Shown here one piece after another: positions 1 to 12,033 of a stretch of 64,000 nucleotides of DNA. The stretch's first letter is position 1; every line of letters begins with the position of its first letter. This DNA is from Megachile rotundata. Lineage: Eukaryota > Arthropoda > Insecta > Hymenoptera > Megachilidae. The DNA is taken from the NCBI RefSeq assembly GCF_050947335.1, contig NC_134984.1, positions 11,637,926-11,701,925 of the forward strand, given 5' to 3'. The position numbers and the translations under genes were made by a program. A model generated the notes under the pieces. It saw only the letters and a list, made by a program, of their open reading frames with translations. It did no database searches and had not been told where the DNA came from.

Positions 1-868
1 ACTTAAAAATTGAAAATTTTGAAATTTACTAATTGAATAATCAACAAAATCAAGATTCCGTAAATTTTTATTTCTACAAATCCTTACAGTCATCAGTACA
101 TCTCGTACCAATATCGAACATCAGTTCAACCGATCATTCGCACTCAAGACAAACAATCTCTTTCGAATAGTCGTTATACAATTACACACCGTTGTTATAC
201 TATCATAAAGCTAAACATATTCGTTTGCGTTCGCAAATAGCTTTCTGTTTGCTGAACATACTCCACGGAATTTCACGGAAACTAACAGTTTGCTTCTCCT
301 ACGGCGTGGGGAATTAATTTATAACCGGTGCCGATAAGTTTCGCGGTAGTTCGATTGCCATCCTGGCCAACTATTTGCACGAACTGTGGAAGTTCGCCGA
401 GGAAAATTGGGTCAAGAAGCGAAGGAGAAAAGTGACGAATGTCAGCCACCGAAACGCGAGATCCTCGGACGATCTTGATGAATTACGGCAGAAGGAGAAC
501 CTTCGTTGCAAGTTCGGTTAAAGTTTCTCGGAAAGTCGATAATCTGCTCGAATTTGCCGCCGGGTTTCTTCGGCTATGATACCGAAAGATTTTACGCCGT
601 CTTATCCGGATGAAAGTATTAGATTAAAATGTAATCCCATGTCGGGAAGCTGGCTGGCATTGGAACGCAACGAACGAAGCTGCTTGATTCCCGTTTTATG
701 AACCGCGAATGTTTCGTTGCGGTGATAAAAGCTTATGTTACGTTTTTTTGGGGATTAGTTCAGTTAACACTAAATTTAAAGGCGTTGAATGCGTACTTAT
801 TTTGGAATTAGAATCGAAGTTGAAAAATAAAGAAACAAATGATAAGACGTATATTCTGGAATTTAGGA
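1..868. other. Unique sequence, no gene recognised
   Basis: Ordinary AT-rich insect sequence with a somewhat more GC-balanced patch around 300-700. No splice-flanked conserved exon, RNA gene or transposon end was recognised. The open frame starting at 709 runs into the minisatellite that follows and is not credible as a gene. Confidence 0.5.
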
Positions 869-1390
869 AATTGGGAGTTTCAGAACGTGGGAATTTAAGA
901 ATTCAGGAATACAGGATTTCAGGAATTCAGAATTTCAGAATTTCAGGATTTCAGGATTTCAGGATTTCAGGATTTCAGGATTTCAGGATTTCAGGATTTC
1001 AGGAATTCAAGAATTCAGGAATTCAGGAGTATAAGAATTTAGGGATTTAAGAATTCAGGAATATACGAATTTAGGAATTTAAGAATTCAGGTATTCAAGA
1101 ATTCCGGAATTACAAAATGTAGAAATCGACGAATTAAGGAATTTAGGAATTTAAAAATTCAAGAATTCAGGAATTCAGGAATTCAGGAATTAAGGAATTA
1201 AAAAATTTAGAAATTGAGGAATGTAAAAATTTAGGAATTTAGGAATTTAGGAATTTAGGAATTCAGGAATTTACGAATTTAGGAATATAGGTATTTATGA
1301 ATTTAAGAATTCAGGAATTTAGGAATTGAAAAATTTAAAAATTGCGGAATTTAGGAATTTTAGAATTTTGGAATTTTGGAATTTTGGAAT
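869..1390 (+). repeat. Minisatellite, left arm of a strand-reversing array (AGGAATTC-type unit)
   Basis: Tandem degenerate copies of an 8- to 9-bp unit such as AGGAATTC, TCAGGATTT and AGGAATTT. The purine-rich strand is the plus strand. The open frame over it (repeating ISGFQDFR-like peptide) arises because the unit has no stop codon in that frame. See the partner arm at 1550-1940. Confidence 0.85.
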
Positions 1391-1549
1391 TTTGAGATTT
1401 CTAAGTTTGAGAATTTGGGTACTTGGTAATTTTGAGAAATCGATACTTCTATGTTTGTGGTTTTTCTTAAAATTTGAAGACATAGAAATTTGATAAATTA
1501 GAAATTTGAAAGTATAGACATTTGACGACCTAAAATAGTTGAAATATGG

Positions 1550-1940
1550 AAATTTATTCCTGAATTCCTGAATACCTAAATTCCTCAATTTCCAAAATGT
1601 TTAAATTCCTAAATTCCTGCGTTCTTGAACTATTAAATTCTTGAATTCTTGAATTTCTGAATTGCTAAATTCTTGAATTTCTGAATTGCTAAATTCTTGA
1701 ATTCCTGAATTCTTGAATTCTTGAATTCCTAAATTTTTAAATTTCTGAATTTCTGAATTCCTGAATTCCTGAATTCCTGAATTCCTGAATTCCTGAATTC
1801 TCGAATTGCTAAAATCTTGAATTCCTCATTCTTTATATTTCTAAATTCCTAATTTCCTGAATTCCTAAATACTCGCGCTCTGAATTCCTAAATCTTTGAA
1901 TTCCTGAACTTCTGGATTTCTAAATTCCTATTTGTATCCT
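1550..1940 (-). repeat. Minisatellite, right arm of a strand-reversing array (GAATTCCT-type unit)
   Basis: The same repeat family as 869-1390 but reversed: the plus strand now reads GAATTCCTGAATTCCT. A roughly 160-bp non-array spacer separates the arms, so the locus is a large imperfect inverted repeat. Confidence 0.85.
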
Positions 1941-2955
1941 CTTAACATCTACTCCAAAGATTTCCTACAACATAACCATATACCTTTACAAAAAATTCCT
2001 AAATCAAAGCAACAATTTCACAAAGTCTATGACTGAGATATTTTTCACACTCGCTGTGTATGGAACATCCTATATCACTTAGAACGCACCAGCTGGCAAA
2101 TACTAACTGGAATTTTTTTTTCACCACAACTTTTCACTTGACTCGCTCGATCGCTGTATAATACAGGATTCCCAACGTTCCAGCGGGTGTAGCGTTCTTC
2201 CCAAGACTTTTTATCGGCCGGGTTCCATGCGGGGATCAGGAACGCGGTTAGAATCGCGTATGTATACAGGGCTGTTGTCGAGTATAGGATTTTTACGAAA
2301 CAACCGGTTCTGTTAATGGAAAAATATTCGAGGATTTCACGGAACATCGGTTCGCATGCGGTTTCCTTGCAAATCCTTCGATTCACGAGCGAACCTTCGG
2401 CCTTTTTGTTCGCTTTCGAGGATTTCGTCCCGATTTTAGTTACCCCTAAATCGACATTCTTTCCCCTCGGTCGAGCAGTGACCAATCCACGCGAAAATAG
2501 AGCTTGTTTCTGGCTATTTGCGTAAATATACGTTTGTTATTGTTCGGTTAAACCGTGTGTAACTTTCGGGTGACGCAGGAAATTACTGGCTCGTCCGTTT
2601 CGCTATGGCGAACTTGAACGGAAAATCGCCCATTGTGTACTCGACGGAAAATCGAGACAGTGATTCGGGTCAGATTTTATAGGGTGGGTTTCGAATTTTT
2701 AATATTTTATATAATTGTTTTTAATTCATTTCTTGGTTTAGAAAATTGTGAGACTTCTTTTGTATTTTAAATGTGTGAAGTTTAATGTTTTGAGTAAGAT
2801 TTAATAGGTACTTGTTATTTTGAACTATTTATGGTTAAATATTGACTTTTTTAAATTCTTAAGTGTGCAAATATATACTTCTAAATTTTTAAATTATAGT
2901 ATCTACATTTTTAAAGTTGCAAATTTTCAAATCTCAAATCCTATGTTTCTAAATC
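1941..2955. other. Unique sequence, no gene recognised
   Basis: Mixed-complexity sequence. 2080-2680 is relatively GC-rich and open on both strands, as old intronic or regulatory DNA often is in insects. Neither translation contains a domain I recognise, and no splice-site pair supports an exon. Confidence 0.4.
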
Positions 2956-2959
2956 TTCA

Positions 2960-3610
2960 AATTGTTAATTTGTTAAATTGGAAAAATGGTAAAATGGTAA
3001 AATTGGAAAATTGTGAAATTGGAAAATTGTGAAATTGTAAAATTGTGAAATTGTGAAATTGTGAAATTGTCAAATTGTCAAATTGTCAAATTGTCAAATT
3101 GTCAAATTGTCAAATTGTAAAATTGTAAAATTGTAAAATTGTGAAATTGTAAAATTGTCAAATTGTCAAATTGTCAAATTGTCAAATTGTCAAATTGTCA
3201 AATTGTCAAATTGTAAAATTGTAAAATTGTAAAATTGTAAAATTGTGAAATTGTAAAATTGTGAAATTGTCAGATTGTGAAATTATGAAATTGTAAAGTT
3301 GTCAAATTGTGAAATTGTGAAATTGCAAAATTATAAAATTATAGAATTATAGAATTATAAAATTATTAAATTATAAAATGGTAAAATTATCAAATTATCA
3401 TATTATCGAATTATCGAATTATCAAATTATCAAATTATCAAATTATCAAATTATCAAATTATCAAATTATCAAATTATCAAATTATCAAATTATCAAATT
3501 ATCAAATTATCAAATTATCAAATTATCAAATTGTCAAATTATCAAATTATCAAATTATCAAATTATCAAATTATCAAATTATCAAATCTTCAAATTCTCA
3601 AATTTTTAAA
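2960..3610 (-). repeat. 8-bp minisatellite in homogenised blocks (AAATTGTC then AAATTATC)
   Basis: Tandem 8-bp units. From about 2960 to 3060 the array is mixed (AAATTGGA, AAATTGTG). From about 3065 to 3330 it is mainly AAATTGTC, AAATTGTA and AAATTGTG. From about 3400 to 3590 it is nearly pure AAATTATC. Because 8 is not a multiple of 3, the translation repeats every 24 bp (eight residues), giving a spurious 116-residue open frame. Confidence 0.93.
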
Positions 3611-5935
3611 TCCTCAAACACCCAAACTTCTCTATACATATAAAAGTATTATTACTCTTTTCATATCTTTGTCTAACAAAACTACATTTAATTATAACAA
3701 TTATTATATTTCATACATATCAACATAGTTATGTAAATCCTCCTTTTCATACGCACTAAATACACTTGTATAAATAATACATTTTGTATTTTCAACCTTA
3801 ATACCACTTCACTCAGCAAGTTTATTTTTCATTCATTCTCTCCCCTTCGTCGGTTCTTGTCTTTAATTATTATCTTTGCATATGCACCATGTACGGCTGA
3901 CCATAATCGCCCTTAGTACTCGTTGACCACTTAATGGCTGGTGATAATAGTTACCCTTAGCAACGAAAGGGTTAAACGACGTCATTTCTATTCGTCCTGC
4001 AACCCACATCAAATCAAGGAATTGTTGGGAAATCTACCAACCACGGTAAACCCTTCTCCGCCATTGCTCGAGATTTCGTTCGATATTTTCACGTGGAGAT
4101 AAACTTCGTATTGGAAATGGTCCAGAAGATGGCGGATAAAAGATTGCATCTGAATTGTGTCTGAATAGTCGATGCTCTTAGAGCGAACAATCGCATACTG
4201 CCGATATTTATTGACTGAAGCATTAGAAATTAGCATTAATCTTCTTCAGAGCTCAAAGAGGAATACAAGAGGCGACAAGCAAATTTTTAGAGAGAGAGAG
4301 AAAATATAACCAATTTAAATGCTGAAGCGAAGTGAGTCGGGTGAAGTACGACTTCGACGATATTTCGTCTGCGCATGCGCGTAATGTTTAAAGATGGCGG
4401 TCGGAAAATGGCTTACATCTGCATTCTTCACCAGTAATTTCTTTGTAATAAATATTCTGTCATTTCTCTGTAACACATTCTTGTTCTTGTAATACATAGT
4501 TCATTTCTTTGTAACTTATTTTTAATAATCATTTCTGTAATATATTAAAATATATTGTGTAGAGTAATCATTTTAGTATGTTTTTCCTTCAACTTTTCAA
4601 TATCATAAAATTGATGTAACTACTTCGAAAATCAATATTACTAACATAGAGAAAATTGACGAGAAATAGACTTGTAATTATGGAAGGTTGACATGAGATT
4701 GGCTTGATTTTAATTTCCCGCTCGTTTGATCAATAAATTTAAAGGGACAGTATTTTCCATCAGACATCAAAGGTCCCGAGTGTTGTTTTTTGTTGTATCC
4801 CTACTTTTTGGCTTTGTATAATATTCAGTAGTCTGATGAAAAAAATGAACTGAATCGCAGAGTGCAATAAATTTGCTCGAAAGAAGGTGAATTATGGAAC
4901 ACTTGCAAAACGAGTGGGCAAAACATAGCTCGATATATGAAGTGAATAAATTTGTGAAATATGTGGATTTTTGTAGATGGTAGAACTGCGGACAAGTTTT
5001 AATTTTGCATGAAAAATGAGGTGAAATTGTAATGCAATGAGAATGTAATTTAATGAGCATTGGGTTATGAAGAGGATTATGAACTTTCATAATCCTATAT
5101 AAATAGTTATATTGCCATATATGGAATTGTAAAAGAGGACTTTATTAGAATTTGTAATTTAGATAGAGTTGCTTTAATGCAACGTTTTGGAGGCTGAGAA
5201 GTTGTGAATTAATCTCATCGAATAATATATGTAATTTTGAACGGATCTATCAGCAAACAATATCAAAATTTTGGCAGTAAAAAATAAAAACAAGATACGA
5301 ATTCTTTTCATACTCTAAACTTAGCATAAATAATAAAATAATAAGTACTATTTATTCATAATATGTAATACTTAAAAATTATGTATATGTATCAAATTAT
5401 TTTACGTATATTCAGAGACTTTTCACGTTTGACCATCGCTCTCTTGTTTAAAGGGTTTAAACACAACTTTAAAGAGTATTTTACAAAATCTAATTCCTTT
5501 AACAAACATGGCTACAGAAGCTGCAAATCCAGTAAACGAACTAACAATAAAACGGATGCAACACGGTTAAATCAGATTCCTCTAAATACATTTCACTCGC
5601 TACTTTTGCTTTAAATCCTCTCTCTAGACATTCTGCCGCTAAAAGCTTTCGCTCTAAATCTACATCCGTCCTTAAGAATTCTCACTTCCGTACACATTCA
5701 GATGCATGCACACTCGGGTACATATGTACATTCACAATTTCTCGCTTTCTAAACGCATAAACTTCAATTTTTCTTTTACGAAAAAATGATACAAATTTAT
5801 TAGTATTAAATACTAATATATTTTTAAATAAATGCAAATATTGATATAATATTTTAATTGATATGTTTATTATGTATTATATATGTATTAAATGTTAAGT
5901 ATGTAATGAATACGTATTTTAAGCTTCAATTTTTT
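3611..5935. other. Unique AT-rich sequence, no gene recognised
   Basis: Low-GC sequence without recognisable coding exons. A possible degenerate TTAA-type transposon end lies at about 3880-3975, where an AACGAAAGGG stretch abuts TTAA. A short GA-run (GAGAGAGAGAG) occurs near 4291, and a GCGCATGCGC palindrome near 4371. None is strong enough to annotate separately. Confidence 0.35.
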
Positions 5936-5939
5936 AGCA

Positions 5940-6185
5940 ACTTGGAAATTTAGAAAATTTTGTAAATATAGGAAGTTTATGAAGTTTATGAAGTTTAAGA
6001 AATTTAGGAAATTCTGGAAATTTGAGGAAATTTGGCAAATTTAGGAAATTTGGGAAATTTAGGAAATTTAGGAAATTTAGGAAATTTAGGAAATTTAGGA
6101 AATTTAAGAAATTTAGGAAATTTAAGAGATTTAAAAAATTTAAGAGATTTAAGATATTTAAGAAATTTAAAAAATTTAAGAAATT
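5940..6185 (+). repeat. 9-bp minisatellite (AGGAAATTT)
   Basis: About 20 units of AGGAAATTT, with variants AGAAATTTA and AGAGATTTA, in the presumed intron about 170 bp upstream of the first dpr exon. Nine is divisible by three, so both strands stay open and encode tripeptide repeats (KFR on plus, NFL on minus). Not a gene. Confidence 0.93.
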
Positions 6186-6357
6186 CAACTCTATAACAAT
6201 AAATAGTTCCCTATATCTGACGCTTTTATCCAATAAATCATAGTACAAGAGGTTAAAAATAATAATTACACCTCATTACAGTACCTCTGCGGAATCTATT
6301 CATAATACTTTTACCAATGTGTGATCTGCACCCTGATGGTTTGTAATCAAATTTCAG

Positions 6358-6541
6358 AACCGTCCGTCCAAATAGTGGACGCCCTGGGTGAACCACTGAG
6401 GGACAAATACTACGAAGCAGACAGCACTATCGAGTTATTGTGTGTGGTGCGTGACATAGCCATGCAAGTGCAGTACAGCGTCGTCCAGTGGCTTCATGGC
6501 AACAGAGTTCTGAACTATGACACGACGAGGGGCGGTATCAG
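6358..6541 (+). CDS. dpr-family Ig-domain protein, internal exon (first half of an Ig domain)
   Basis: Internal exon of a defective-proboscis-extension-response (dpr) type protein, a neuronal surface immunoglobulin protein of the family that binds DIP partners in synaptic target choice. The exon follows an acceptor (AATTTCAG at 6350-6357) and ends at donor AG|GTGACT. It enters and leaves in phase 2. Visible Ig features are the first disulphide cysteine in IELLCVV and the core tryptophan in VVQWLHGN, followed by NYDTTRGGI, a typical dpr stretch before the next exon. Its end phase (AG) joins the first base of the exon at 11891 to make a serine codon (GGI-S-VKTDLMEEGANS), a hallmark dpr sequence. 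The upstream Ig1 and signal-peptide exons are not visible and presumably lie outside the window. Family assignment is strong; which of the dpr paralogues it is cannot be decided here. Sequence databases may label it zig-8-like. Confidence 0.9.
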
Positions 6542-6584
6542 GTGACTCAAACATTTAAACCCAAACATTTCGACCAAATTCGAC

Positions 6585-6965
6585 CTTCAACATCCGCATA
6601 CTTGTCAAACCTCAAATTCCTCCACTTTCCATTATATCGTTGACGCATTCCGTTGATGTTTGTTCACTTCACATACTTTTATTGATACGCTGCGTAAATA
6701 TACCAAATTGGACCTTCGATATTCACATACTTATCAAACCTCAAATTCCTCCACTTTCGATTACATTGTGGACGCATTCCGTTGATGTTTGTTCACATAA
6801 CATACTTTTATTGATACGTTGCGCAAATATACTAAATTGGACCTTCGACATTCACATACTTGCCAAACCTCAAATTCCTCCACTTTCAATTATATCATTG
6901 ACGCATTCCGTTAATATTTGTTCACATAACATATTTTTATTTATACGTTGTGTAAAGGTACCCCT
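6585..6965. repeat. 129-bp tandem repeat, about 2.9 copies
   Basis: Three consecutive copies begin CCTCAAATTCCTCCACTTTC at 6610, 6739 and 6868, an exact 129-bp spacing. Copies differ by scattered substitutions. 129 is a multiple of three, so one frame stays open and gives a repeating 43-residue peptide (THSVDVCSHNILLLIRC-like). With no start context or family match, it is best read as repeat DNA just downstream of the dpr splice donor. Confidence 0.93.
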
Positions 6966-7071
6966 TGTATTTATTAATTTTGGATATTTAAAGATTATAA
7001 GTCACTCATGTGTCTTTGGTTAGCAAGATCATCCTGCAGCGTTTTATAAAGAATAAACTTGTGAAGGAAGT

Positions 7072-7130
7072 GATGATGATGATGATGATGATTAGTGTTA
7101 TGGGCATCGACTGCCATGGTCATTAGCCCA
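7072..7130 (-). mobile_element. Short LINE/SINE 3' end with microsatellite tail and 11-bp target duplication
   Basis: A 59-bp insertion: seven GAT units (7072-7092) followed by a 38-bp unique segment containing GGGCATCGACTGCCATGG. It is flanked by perfect direct copies of GTGAAGGAAGT at 7061-7071 and 7131-7141. Read on the minus strand it is a unique 3' segment ending in an (ATC)n tail, the classic form of a 5'-truncated retroposed element. Parent family not identified. Confidence 0.75.
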
Positions 7131-7149
7131 GTGAAGGAAGTCATATATA

Positions 7150-7800
7150 AATTTATGTCAGATGTCAATTATCAGCTAAGTACAAATAGTGCTTCCATAT
7201 GTGAACTAATCTCTTGAAGAAGAAGTTAGTCACACACAAATTTATATGAGGCATCAATCATCAGCTGAGTGCAGACTATATTGCAGTATGTCGACTAATC
7301 TCTTCAAGATGAAGTTAGTTACACAGAAATTTCTATCACATGTCCATAATCAGCTGAGTGCAAACTAAATTGCAGTATGTGAAACTTGTTCAAATGTGGA
7401 CTAATATTTTCAACAAAAAGCTAGTCACACATCAATTTATATTAGACGTTAATCATTAGCTGAGTATAAACAATGTTTCAATAAGTGGATTAATCTCTTG
7501 AAGAAGAAGTTAGTCACACACAAATTTATATGAGGTATCAATCATCAGCTGAGTGCAGACTATATTGCAGTATGTGGACTAATCTCTTCAAGATGAAGTT
7601 AGTTACACAGAAATTTATATCACATGTCCATAATCAGCTGAGTGCAAACTAAATTGCAGTATGTGAAACTTGTTCAAATGTGGACTAATATTTTTAACAA
7701 AAAGCTAGTCACATATAAATTTATATTAGCTGTCAATCATCAGCTGCATACAAACAGTATTTCAGTACGTGGAACTTTCAATGTGGTCCAATCTGTCCAT
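7150..7800. repeat. 284-bp higher-order tandem repeat
   Basis: Degenerate units of about 85-110 bp built around TCATCAGCTGAGTGCA and GTCACACACAAATTTATAT. Alternating unit types form a higher-order period: CTCTTGAAGAAGAAGTTAGT recurs at 7211 and 7495, 284 bp apart. Just over two higher-order copies are present, the last decaying after 7740. Confidence 0.88.
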
Positions 7801-8639
7801 ATCATATTTAAATGTATATCAGTTGTCAATCAAACACCAGATAACAGTATTTCCACATCGATTTCCCACATGGACCTCATCCCAGGAATTTCGAAATTGA
7901 TGCTGGTCATTCTTCCAAATATAGCACAAGCCCCGAAGTAAGCAAACAAAAGGGAAGGTTATGTCTGCATACTCTCTGTCTGATTGCGGCCTAAAGCCAG
8001 TCTTTGCGTCACTTGCTATTCTCCGGATGCGACTGATCGTCCGGGTCTTCGTGGCCCGCCATAAATCATGCACGATATATCCCTACTGAGCAAGGACCCG
8101 ACGATCCTTCGAGCTGTGGCGGTGCTTGTATCAACGGAAACGGGATCGTGTCACGCTCGTTACGCCGGAGTTATAATCCAGTGTCAACAATTCTGGTTGC
8201 CTTTCCACCCCCGGCTATCTGTACGTTGATCCCTAGTCTGGTGTGTAAACTTTGACAGCCTTGAAAATACGCCTGATCACCGAGACGTTGTGGAACAGGG
8301 AACTCGATGGCGAAGGTGGGTTCCAGACTCGCGAAACCTTTGTCGATGGCTTCGAATAAACACCGCTGGTAAAGTTAGGCCGGTACAAACGTGGTGGTTT
8401 CCGGGAAATGGAATTAATTGGCGCAATGTGTACACAGGGTACAATACCGTTTTGTGGAAAAAAGAAGTGTTTGTACGGCTTCACGCAGCGGAGCCTTTTA
8501 TTGAACGGAATTGGACTGGTGTTTTAGGGATACGGAGGGGAGAAATAAGGAAAAAATGGAGGACAGTTTGTAGTGGTTATAAATTTTGTATAGCTTGTAG
8601 AAAAGATGTAGGTGGAGTAAATTTTAGTTGAGTATGGAG

Positions 8640-9185
8640 TTTAGAAATTTTGGGATTTGAAGTTTGGGAATTTAGAAATGTAATAATTTGGGAGATGGAA
8701 ATTTGGAGAGATGGAAGTTTTAGGGTTTTTAATTTGGGGCACTAGGAGGTTGGAATTTGTGGATTTAGGGGATAACAAAATTTCAAAGTTGAAAATTGAA
8801 GAGTTGGAATTTGATAATTTGAAATAATGGAAATTTCAGAATTCCAAATTTGAAAAATTGGAGGATTGTGATTTGGAAATTTAGAGGAATGGAAACTTTG
8901 GAATTTTGAATTTGTAAAGGGTTGTAATTTGGAAATTTGAAAATTTAAGTTTCTGAAAATCTAAAAATCTAAAAATTAAAAAATTTAAAACTCCAAAAAT
9001 CTAAAAATCTAAAACTCCAAAAACCTAAAACTCAAAAAATCTAAAAATCTAAAAATCTAAAAATCTGAAAATCTAAAAATCTAGAAACCTAAAAATCTAA
9101 ATTCTAAGAATCTAAAAATTTCAAACTTAAAAACTTAAGATCTTATTGACATAAAAATTTAAAAATTCAAAAAATTATAATAATT
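8640..9185. repeat. Degenerate minisatellite, G-rich then A-rich blocks
   Basis: 8640-8960 consists of loose GGAAATTTGGA-like units. 8990-9120 is a cleaner 8-bp array of AAAAATCT with CTCCAAAA variants. An older, more diverged member of the same minisatellite class seen elsewhere in the window. Confidence 0.7.
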
Positions 9186-9689
9186 TCTTAACAAATTTCC
9201 CTTTCAAAGATATAATATTTCGATAATAAGGATGCAGTGGAAAAGGAGCAGCATCTTCCGTGTACAGTATGCAAGTTATCAATCTTAATTCGTCAGCTGA
9301 CTGGACTTAATCTGACATAATCTTCGTGTAGCGGTAAACGTATTACTTACGTGAACACATTAATTAATTTCACGTTCGTTCTTTTGGTCGACGGTGGAAC
9401 GTGATCCATCAATCCGTCATACAGTAAGGTATACAAGGCTGAAACCAAAGCTTGGAAAGTCATGTTGTATTATCTAACCATGCTTTGTCCTATGGTTTAT
9501 TGCGTTATCATATGTCGTGTGCATACATCCATGCAGCTTTGGTCATTTAACAGAATCGATTAAAATTTCGAATAATAAAATATTTTAAAAAATGTGCATG
9601 AATAGAGACATTTTATATATGCATTTTAATATTTGTTTGGAGTATATTTCTATTTTCAGTTCTTTAGGGTAAGAAGTGAACAAAATTTC

Positions 9690-9875
9690 CTCTAATTCTA
9701 TAGAAAATTTAGAAAATTTGAAAAATTGGGAAAATTTGGAAGATCTGGAAAATTTTTGTAAATTTGAGAAATTGGGAAAATCTGGAAAATTTAGAAAACT
9801 TGAGAAATTTAGAAAATTTAAGAAACTTGAGAAACTTGGAAAATTCGGAAAAATCTGGCAAATTTGAGATATCTG
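9690..9875 (+). repeat. Degenerate 9-bp minisatellite (GAAAATTTG-type)
   Basis: Units such as GAAAATTTA, GAGAAATTT and GGAAAATTT on the plus strand. The overlapping 63-residue open frame (NLEKFRKL-like peptide) is a repeat artefact. Confidence 0.75.
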
Positions 9876-11890
9876 TAAATTTGAAATTTTAATAATTAAT
9901 AAATTTTTAGTTATAATTTTGAAAATTTAGCAATTTGAGAATTTAAGGATTTAAGAACTTAAAAAATTATGAATATCAAAGTATAAAATTTTGAGAATAT
10001 AAGAACCATGAAATTTATAAATTTGCGAAAGAAATATTAGATATTGGTAAAATTAAAAATATACCTATATGAGAATATAAAAATTAACAAACCTCGAAAT
10101 TGAAATCCTAAATATTACTACCTGAACTCTCCACAAAAACTACGCAAAATCGCACGAAATATAAAAACCAATATCACCCAGAAACTTTCGTTCGCAACTG
10201 TACCCATTCTTCTAACGCACAATTACTGTATAGTAGATGATTTCATTCTCCTCGAGTCTAACAAATAACACCGTGCTCCTTGTTATCGCTCCATTTCACG
10301 TTAAATGCAAGACGAAGGGTCGGTGTTTAATTGAAAAACTTTCCACCGCTGTAATTTGTCCGATATCTCTGGCAAAAGACGATGGCTGGTTGATCCACGG
10401 TGTTAAGCAACCTCCTAGCAACCGCTGGTTTCTTTCAGTTCCGCCTTAATGCACCAGCTGCTTTTCTATGTATTGGTTCTTATTTGTCTTCGTTCGAGCG
10501 TCTCCTCTTTCCTCTTTTCTAATTCCACGAAAAGAGAAATGCGTTTTTCGTTTCAATTGGATTAACACTCCGATGGAGGGTTGTAAATTTGTCCACTGCA
10601 TGGCTCTGTTATTTCAATCACGCGCAAAATGGCCGCTGCGTGCAGCTCGTCGAGTGTATAATAAACGCGATTGAATCATCGTACTCGTATACGAATGATT
10701 TAATCGTTCTGCTATTATTTTAACCTGCGATTTTATCGTGTTTTAACGATTTCATTTCCGTTGAAATACTTGCCATAAACTTATATTGGATCCACTACTG
10801 AAGATCAATTTAACTTATTTAATTTCTTATTTTTCAATTTTGCGCGATTCATGGTAATGTGAATAATAAACATTTTTTGGTAAATTATTTTTTATTTTCG
10901 AAACTTTTATGTGTCCCAATTGAATTTATATTTACTGTAGTATTTTTTTATTTATTATTTTTCGTTCTGATTTTTATATACCTTTTTGCATATTCATGTA
11001 ATATTTGTATTAAAATTTTATTTATGCAAATTATTTTGTAACTTCTGCTGTAAATAAGTTGGGAATGTTCATTGCTACACGAAATAAAGATAATATAATT
11101 TTCTTTGCGAAATTATAAACTAATTACAATTTAAATAATAAGTGAACGGCTAACTTTATATAAGTACTTATTCGTTAATTTTATTCAAACAATTGTTCCT
11201 TACTAAATAACACTATTTTCCTTATAATAACACAACTTTAACTCTCTGTTTCAAAGAACTAAAAAGTCGTTACCAACAAAATAATTACAAAAGTATAAAT
11301 CTCGTACTAGTAAAAATAAATAAAGATACTTACAAGCGTCATCTGTAAGCATTATTTATTATTTGACCGTACGAGGTACTCTAAGTCCCCTCCGTAGCAG
11401 TTAAGAATGAGACACATTCCGCCACAGAAAAGAAAATGGCGAAGAAACTAACTTTCCTTCAGATTTAATCCCAGCAATTAATAACAATAAGGAAGCGAAA
11501 CGAAGGATATTATCCTGAAGCAAAAAACTCCGTTCCGTTTTTTTCCCTGGCCGTCACAGAACGTAACTGGAAAAAGTTGTTCGTAATCCCCATTACTTTT
11601 TCAAGCCTGCGAGCTCAAAATGGTTGACGCGTAGGAACGAAATGAGGGAGAGGGTGAAAGAGAAAGAGGTATAACATCCATTTCGTCTCGTCTGTGATTC
11701 AGAAAAGCGACGTATATTAAGCGTGCTACGAAAAGAGAAGCTGGAGAGAACGGAAGGAAATAAAAATCTGCAGGATGATCTCTAAAAAAATTGCCCTAGC
11801 CGTTTGTTCGACGTGCGCTTCCGTTCCGTGTTCCTTCGTGTCGGAAAAGTTGGGAAATTGAAATTTCAACACCCTGTACGTGTGTTCCAG

Positions 11891-12033
11891 CGTGAAAACG
11901 GACCTAATGGAAGAGGGGGCCAATTCGACTCTCAGCATAGCGAGGGTGGGACCAGCTGACAGCGGAAACTACACGTGCCATCTCACTACCATGCCCGATC
12001 AACCTGCCACTGTTCACGTGCATGTGCTGAACG
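11891..12033 (+). CDS. dpr-family Ig-domain protein, next exon (second half of the Ig domain)
   Basis: Continues the Ig domain begun at 6358-6541. The acceptor is GTGTTCCAG ending at 11890; the first base completes the split serine codon, and the donor is G|GTGAGA at 12033/12034 (exit phase 1). The translation begins VKTDLMEEGANSTLSIARV and continues with DSGNYTCHL, which holds the second disulphide cysteine in the standard DxGxYxC motif. It ends at VHVLNG, the usual junction after a dpr Ig domain. An N-linked site (NST) is visible. In dpr proteins a short tail with a GPI or membrane anchor follows; no exon for it was recognised in the rest of the window. Base composition is clearly more GC-balanced than the surrounding intron, as expected for a conserved exon. 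Confidence 0.92.

Larger units (their letters stand above)
6542..11890 (+). other. Intron of the dpr-family gene
   Basis: A 5,349-bp intron bounded by donor GTGACT and acceptor GTGTTCCAG, with matching phase 2 on both sides. It carries a 129-bp tandem repeat, a short retroelement tail with target-site duplication, a 284-bp higher-order repeat and two minisatellites, all annotated separately. The remaining stretches (7800-8640, 9190-9670 and 9900-11880) are unique sequence with no recognised exon. Confidence 0.8.
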
